From assembly GCA_009739215.1 (NCBI GenBank), contig VSJF01000002.1, positions 2,232,001 through 2,296,000 of the forward strand: a stretch of DNA of 64,000 nucleotides, read 5' to 3'. The position numbers and the translations under genes were made by a program. Origin of the DNA: Floccularia luteovirens. Its lineage: Eukaryota > Basidiomycota > Agaricomycetes > Agaricales > Squamanitaceae. Under the pieces are notes generated by a model. It was not told where the DNA came from. It did no database searches and was given only the letters and a program-made list of their open reading frames with translations. This document shows, piece after piece, positions 59,431 through 64,000 of the stretch (positions are counted from its first letter, which is position 1; every line of letters begins with the position of its first letter).

Positions 59431-62400
59431 ATGGCTGACACCTCGATCGTTACTGTCAGCCATCCTCACCTGTATCGCTATTACACAGAATCTTCAATCT
59501 GCTACAAGCAATCTCATATGCTTGGTCCACGCACGATGGGTCGTCCGGACTCTACCCTACACCACCGGTCGTCGACAAAACTCCTCGTCAGTAAGTTCGA
59601 GGCTATGCAGCAACCAGTTTCTATGTCAGTTTCAGTGTATCCAAACAGGAGTCCCAAAGAGAAGTTATCCGTGTATGCTCCAGGTAATATGCACACGCCC
59701 CCTCGATATAACGATGGATATAGAAGAAATAAAGACAAGGAGAAATCGCCTATTCGTCAATCGCTTCGCAATTTACTGTCAGTTCTAAAGAAGGGCACTG
59801 GTCTCGCTAAACGAAAATCGGAAGAACGCCTCCAAGTTCTGGAAGAATACTCGGCTGAACGCAAGGCAGGACCTAATCATATTCAAAACCAGGATCATAT
59901 CACAGAATCTGAGCAGTATCAGGAGCTTCACGGACCTAGCAAATCGAAAAAGAGCTTCTCCCGATGGGAGACAAACGCTGATCGTACAAGAGCCTCGCTT
60001 TCAAGCCGGTCCATACTATATCTCGTAGTTAACAAGGCTTCCCTTCGATGGGTTGAGTGCCGCGCAACACTAACGACAACGCCGCCATCTCTTACTCTCA
60101 CTTGGCACGGCACTACAGGACCATGCATACAGACAATTGCGTTGATGCGATGTGCGGATGTGCGCTCACTCTCGTCGCGACGCCTTGATAGCGCTGGAAT
60201 ACCACGTGTCTGTGCAGCAGATAGTGGTTTGGTAGACACGCATGTATTCGAAATATTATTTGAGGGCAAAGAGAGGGAACGCTTCGCAGTGACCTCCGTA
60301 AGGGAGCGCGCCGCGTGGATCAGTGCTATCTGGTTAGTTACCGTTCGTCCAGATTAACTCTACTGACATGAGTCGTAGGAACACCGTGCTCCCATCACAG
60401 GGAATAGGATGCGATTCGGGCGAACATGATAAGAGCCCCGTAATTCTGGCCGACGCAGTGATAAGACCCGTAATCGCAGGCACAACACCAACATCTTTTA
60501 ACACATCATCATCTGAGCGTACATTGCCCTTATTACCACCGTCCTCACCTCCAAAACTAGAAATCCCCTCCATGGCAATCTCCTCCCCTCTATCTACTCT
60601 TACACCATTAACAATCCCACACAGACCTCCCATAAGACCCCAATCACACTCATTTGCGGCGTCGAGCGTGTATCCACCAACTCCTCCGGCGCTCACGCCA
60701 CGTACGAGTAGCCCCTCCATCACAAATCTGGGCCGCATGTCAATGGTATCACAGCGTCTGGCACAAATGGAACAAAGCCGTGGTTCTGCTAGTCCAATAC
60801 CTGTGTCACCAAGAAAGGATAATCATTCAGGGGATGCTGAAACACTTCTTCCGCAGCAGAGGTCCCAGTACAGATTTGATCAAGAGAAGGGAGAAGCTCA
60901 ACATCAAGAAGCAATGCTCGATTCCGTAGCAACAAGATGTGGAGACGAACCGTTTGGACGGCTCCAGGAGGTAGGGTCCCATAGTGGAGCAGTAGCCAAC
61001 CCCTCCAGAGTTCAAACAGAAGCCTATTTATCGGTGCAGATCGCATCTTTAAGTGAGAAGATACATGCAATACCACACGCTCTGGAGGCAGTGCGATCTG
61101 TGGTCGGAGGCACTTCTGGATCTCCAACGCTATACGAAATGGTGGCTGGACTCGATCATCGAATAGATGGTGCACTCCGAGCGCTAGAGACCATCCAGAA
61201 CATACTACGCGGTGACGATGGGAACCGTGTTCGTATAATGAATGGCCCACTATCCGAACCATCAAATGAAGTCCTAGATGCACTGCAGAAGATCCATGTA
61301 CAGCTCAGCTCAGAACTACCAGCAGTCCGGAAGCAATTGGAGGAGATGAGAGGAACCCGAACTGTAGGGTGTGATGAACAACCTAAAAGTGACTTGTGCT
61401 ATTTGGCATCTGTATCGAAGTTGGATTTGGGTTCTCTTGACGTAGCTCCTGTTCATTCCAAGTTGGACGAACTCCTGACGATTTGTTCCAAATTGAAGGC
61501 AGAAGACAGAAAGATTAGTGGATCTGATTGCAAAAACGCAGAGGTGAGAATGACGAATGTAGATTTGCCGAAACGTCCACCTGACTTAGTTTGTTAAAGC
61601 GACTAGATGAGATTATTTCGCTCGTAGGAGGCGAAATAAACATGCGGAAAATCCAATCTCAGCAGCAAGCTGATAGTGTGCGGTACCTGAATGAACTTAA
61701 TGGGGTATTGTTTTCAATCAATGGCATGAATATCTCCACTGACTGGTCTTTTTCAACTTGAAAAGTGGTTGGAAGCATTTGTCAATAATGGTACTTCCCA
61801 GATTCAAGGCCTCGCAGTCAGCATTGAACACCTGCGGAGAGACTTGAACTCCACTTCCGACAAACGTTCCACGGCTGGAGAATCTCTGCCCAACAGTGAT
61901 GTGCGGAACATCGAAAACCATTTACGTAGCCAAAATCAAAGTAGTACTGCCCTCCAAACGTCAGTGAACGAGATCCTAAAAGCCGTTGCAAATCAGCCAA
62001 GTAAGAGACCACGCCGAGTGTTGCTCCACATATGAAGTTTTGTGATGAGACTAATCAGGAACTGTGCCAGCAGATGCTATGAGCCTTATTGAGAGACAAC
62101 GGCAGGAACAGGATGCAATGCTTAGGGCATTTACCAACAGTATGCAAACTCGGCTCACATTTCGCAAATAACGATAATTCCTTTTCGCAGATATCTCTAA
62201 TGAGATAAAAGGAGAAAGGTTGAGGTTCGTAGAGGCTATGAAGGAGGCAACAGCGATAAACGTTCAACGTACGTCTCCGGACCCCTCAACTCCGTCATTA
62301 TCTTGATGGATATACATGATTAGAACATGTTGAATTATTGAGGAAGGAGCTAACACAAGAAGTTATGGGTGTAGCAGAAGAAGTTGGGCGTTTGCATCAA

Positions 62401-62644
62401 GAGAAGAAAACTGTAGAGAGTCAGATTGCTGAGCTCGTTTCATACTATAACAGTCAGCAGGTAGGCATGGCGAACAAATCGCATACTACTTATCCAACAC
62501 TTAAAATTTTCGCAGAACCACACGCAATACCATACACAACCTGTAACACCTCAAGGGCCGATCAGTCGTCATTCATCTGGACAAACCCGATACCCAGACT
62601 ATCAAAATCAGCGCCGTTCTCTTCCACAGCCCCATAGAAGATGA
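59431..62644 (+). CDS. PH-domain and coiled-coil protein
   Basis: About 900 aa, eight exons or so. From ATG 59431 the first 190 residues are basic and disordered with a cluster KKGTGLAKRKSEERLQ. A PH domain occupies about 59975-60350: SILYLVVNKASLRWVECRA, a Ser/Thr-rich beta strand block, VFEILFEGKERERFAV and the C-terminal helix SVRERAAWISAIW; the helix's Trp is kept. The intron at about 60331-60380 gives AIWNTVLPSQG. A Pro/Ser-rich segment (LPPSSPPKLEIPSM) then leads to a long coiled-coil region (e.g. LDEIISLVGGEINMRKIQ, ISNEIKGERLRFVEAMKE, LLRKELTQEVMGVAEEVGRL). It ends RRSLPQPHRR at 62644. Role unknown; membrane or cytoskeletal scaffolding is a guess. Confidence 0.82.
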
Positions 62645-64000
62645 AATTCTTATATATTCGATGGTGTCATCCCAGGGGGTTTCAAGCAGGGTTGTTAGTA
62701 TTTGTAATAGTCAGTAGGGAGCTAAGTATGTGGTATATTATGCATGGTCTGGTGTGATAAGTCGTGCTGTCGCGGCTATTCGAAAGTTTGTCGGTACCAC
62801 AGTGTGTCTAGACGGGATAAAGTTATATAAATCGATAAGTGCAAATAAATAAATTCATACTCATAGTACTCTTGAACTTCTGCACCATCCATTACAAGGA
62901 CATCGCCCTAGTAGTGGTCCAGTAAGTATGCAAGCGATGTATCCAACGATCATGTTATATCCTTACATGTCGGAGTATGAAAGTGAGTAAAACATTTCGT
63001 TGCTCTCTTTCCTGATCGTGTTTGGCCAGCAGACGGAAATGCATCAAGGCAGGTGAGCCTAGCGAAAGCCCTGCGATGAGGGGCCCTAGTCCGACTTCAT
63101 TGTCACTGTGAAACTTGGGGGAGTCATTACCAAGAATTGGGGTGTATATACAGAGAATTCTTACTGCCATTTTTTGCCGCTCCATGTATGCAGCACTATC
63201 TCATATTTAGTAGTTTGTTGGGAGGGAGACTACATAAATGTACCTCAAAATTTCATTGAAATATGCCGTCTTGTGCAAGGCTTGATTGACTCGTTTTTGG
63301 ATAAGTGCACGGGCCCTGACCACAGCACTTGGAGCTTTGTTGAAGGGAATCGTGTTCTCAGCGCCTCCCACATACTATTGACATGTAAGTATTATTTCGG
63401 CAGTCAGGACTTGCCAAAAACCTTATAGGGTTCACCAGCTACAACACCACAGGCATGAATATATAAGTATGAACGCATAAACTCGATACCCACTATTTTG
63501 GGAGAAATAATTCGTAAGTAATGATCCTCGACCTAAAAGAGTCACATATGGAAATTCCAGATTTTAAGAATCACAAACATTTATGCTAACAGATGGGTTA
63601 AGCGGAGAAATATGCGAGAATAAAAAACCATCTTACGGATCTTAAGGGCCACCGACGAAATGGCAATTCCCCCGTGGACGCCTGTTCTTGATACTCCTTG
63701 AAAATTATGTCAGCCTCGATTTTCGCAAGGGGACTTCCAGCTTGGATGTGGTGAATGAGGCCTCTAGGCAGTAAAGGGCGTTTAGAAAATATTTAGCTTT
63801 GGACATAGCTATATGCACCTTCCGAAAGGGAGGACGAATGTTTGGTATTGCCCGGAACCCCTCTCGTGTGTGAAACTTTGGATAGGGTACTTTTTGATTC
63901 CTGCATTTTGCTTTATAGTCAAAAGAGGATATTACAGATTACCAGATAGCTGACCTGATGACGCCGTTATTCGATGATCCCAAAATTGAGTAGGCAAAGA
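62645..64000. other. Intergenic end of window
   Basis: 1.36 kb without a supported gene. One frame at 63231-63384 (+) looks mildly coding-like (VPQNFIEICRLVQGLIDSF) but has no start context or partner exon that I can place. Confidence 0.35.

Noticed and set aside
60334..60738. Minus-strand frame of 134 aa opposite the PH/coiled-coil gene
   Set aside because: Gly-rich shadow of the Pro/Ser segment; no domain and no splice context.
63108..63428. 106-aa plus-strand frame at the end of the window
   Set aside because: Part reads plausibly but no start context, splice partners or known motif.

Overview
The window is nuclear DNA from a filamentous basidiomycete, most likely a wood- or litter-decaying Agaricomycete. 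The reasons are: nearly every gene is split by many short introns (about 40-65 nt, GT-AG, CTNAC-like branch sites), genes are packed on both strands, there is a class II (manganese-type) heme peroxidase, and several proteins (Mtf2-like, epsilon-type adaptin, DAD2, multi-exon P450) have the shape they take in Agaricomycetes. I see no prophage, CRISPR array, rRNA or intact transposon. All exon joins were done by eye and are models.

Layout. 1-10 kb: 3' end of a RhoGAP gene, a mitochondrial Mtf2-like factor (-), mitochondrial enoyl-CoA hydratase (+), a small DMAC1-like membrane protein (-), a BTB protein (+), a 14-exon cytochrome P450 (+) and two tandem YCII-domain genes (-). 10-16 kb: a RING protein (+), a CSC1/OSCA-type channel (+) and DASH subunit DAD2 (-). 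16-33 kb: Mediator MED12 (+), a SCY1-like pseudokinase (-), Mediator MED14 (+), the SLX1 nuclease (-) and a GNAT acetyltransferase (-). 34-40 kb: ATP-dependent PEP carboxykinase (+), two intron-containing tRNA-Leu(AAG) genes (-), a PHD-finger protein (-) and a polytopic membrane protein (+). 41-49 kb is the accessory part: a decayed aldehyde dehydrogenase (-), an intact manganese peroxidase with an 8-nt microexon (-), and 2.7 kb without recognisable genes. 49-62.6 kb: DNA primase small subunit (+), an uncharacterised membrane-associated protein (-), an AP-4-epsilon-like adaptin (-), BUB2 (+), a bZIP factor (-), a small secreted protein (-) and a PH/coiled-coil protein (+). The last 1.4 kb holds nothing I can support.

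How it fits together. Most genes are housekeeping: transcription (MED12, MED14), replication and repair (PRI1, SLX1), mitosis (DAD2, BUB2), mitochondria (Mtf2-like, ECHS1, DMAC1-like, YCII pair), trafficking (SCY1-like, AP-4 epsilon-like) and gluconeogenesis (PCK1). A recurring arrangement is the head-to-head gene pair with start codons 90-600 bp apart, and a CACGTG hexamer lies shortly upstream of several of these start codons. Lignin-related or detoxification functions are the P450, the peroxidase and the dead aldehyde dehydrogenase.
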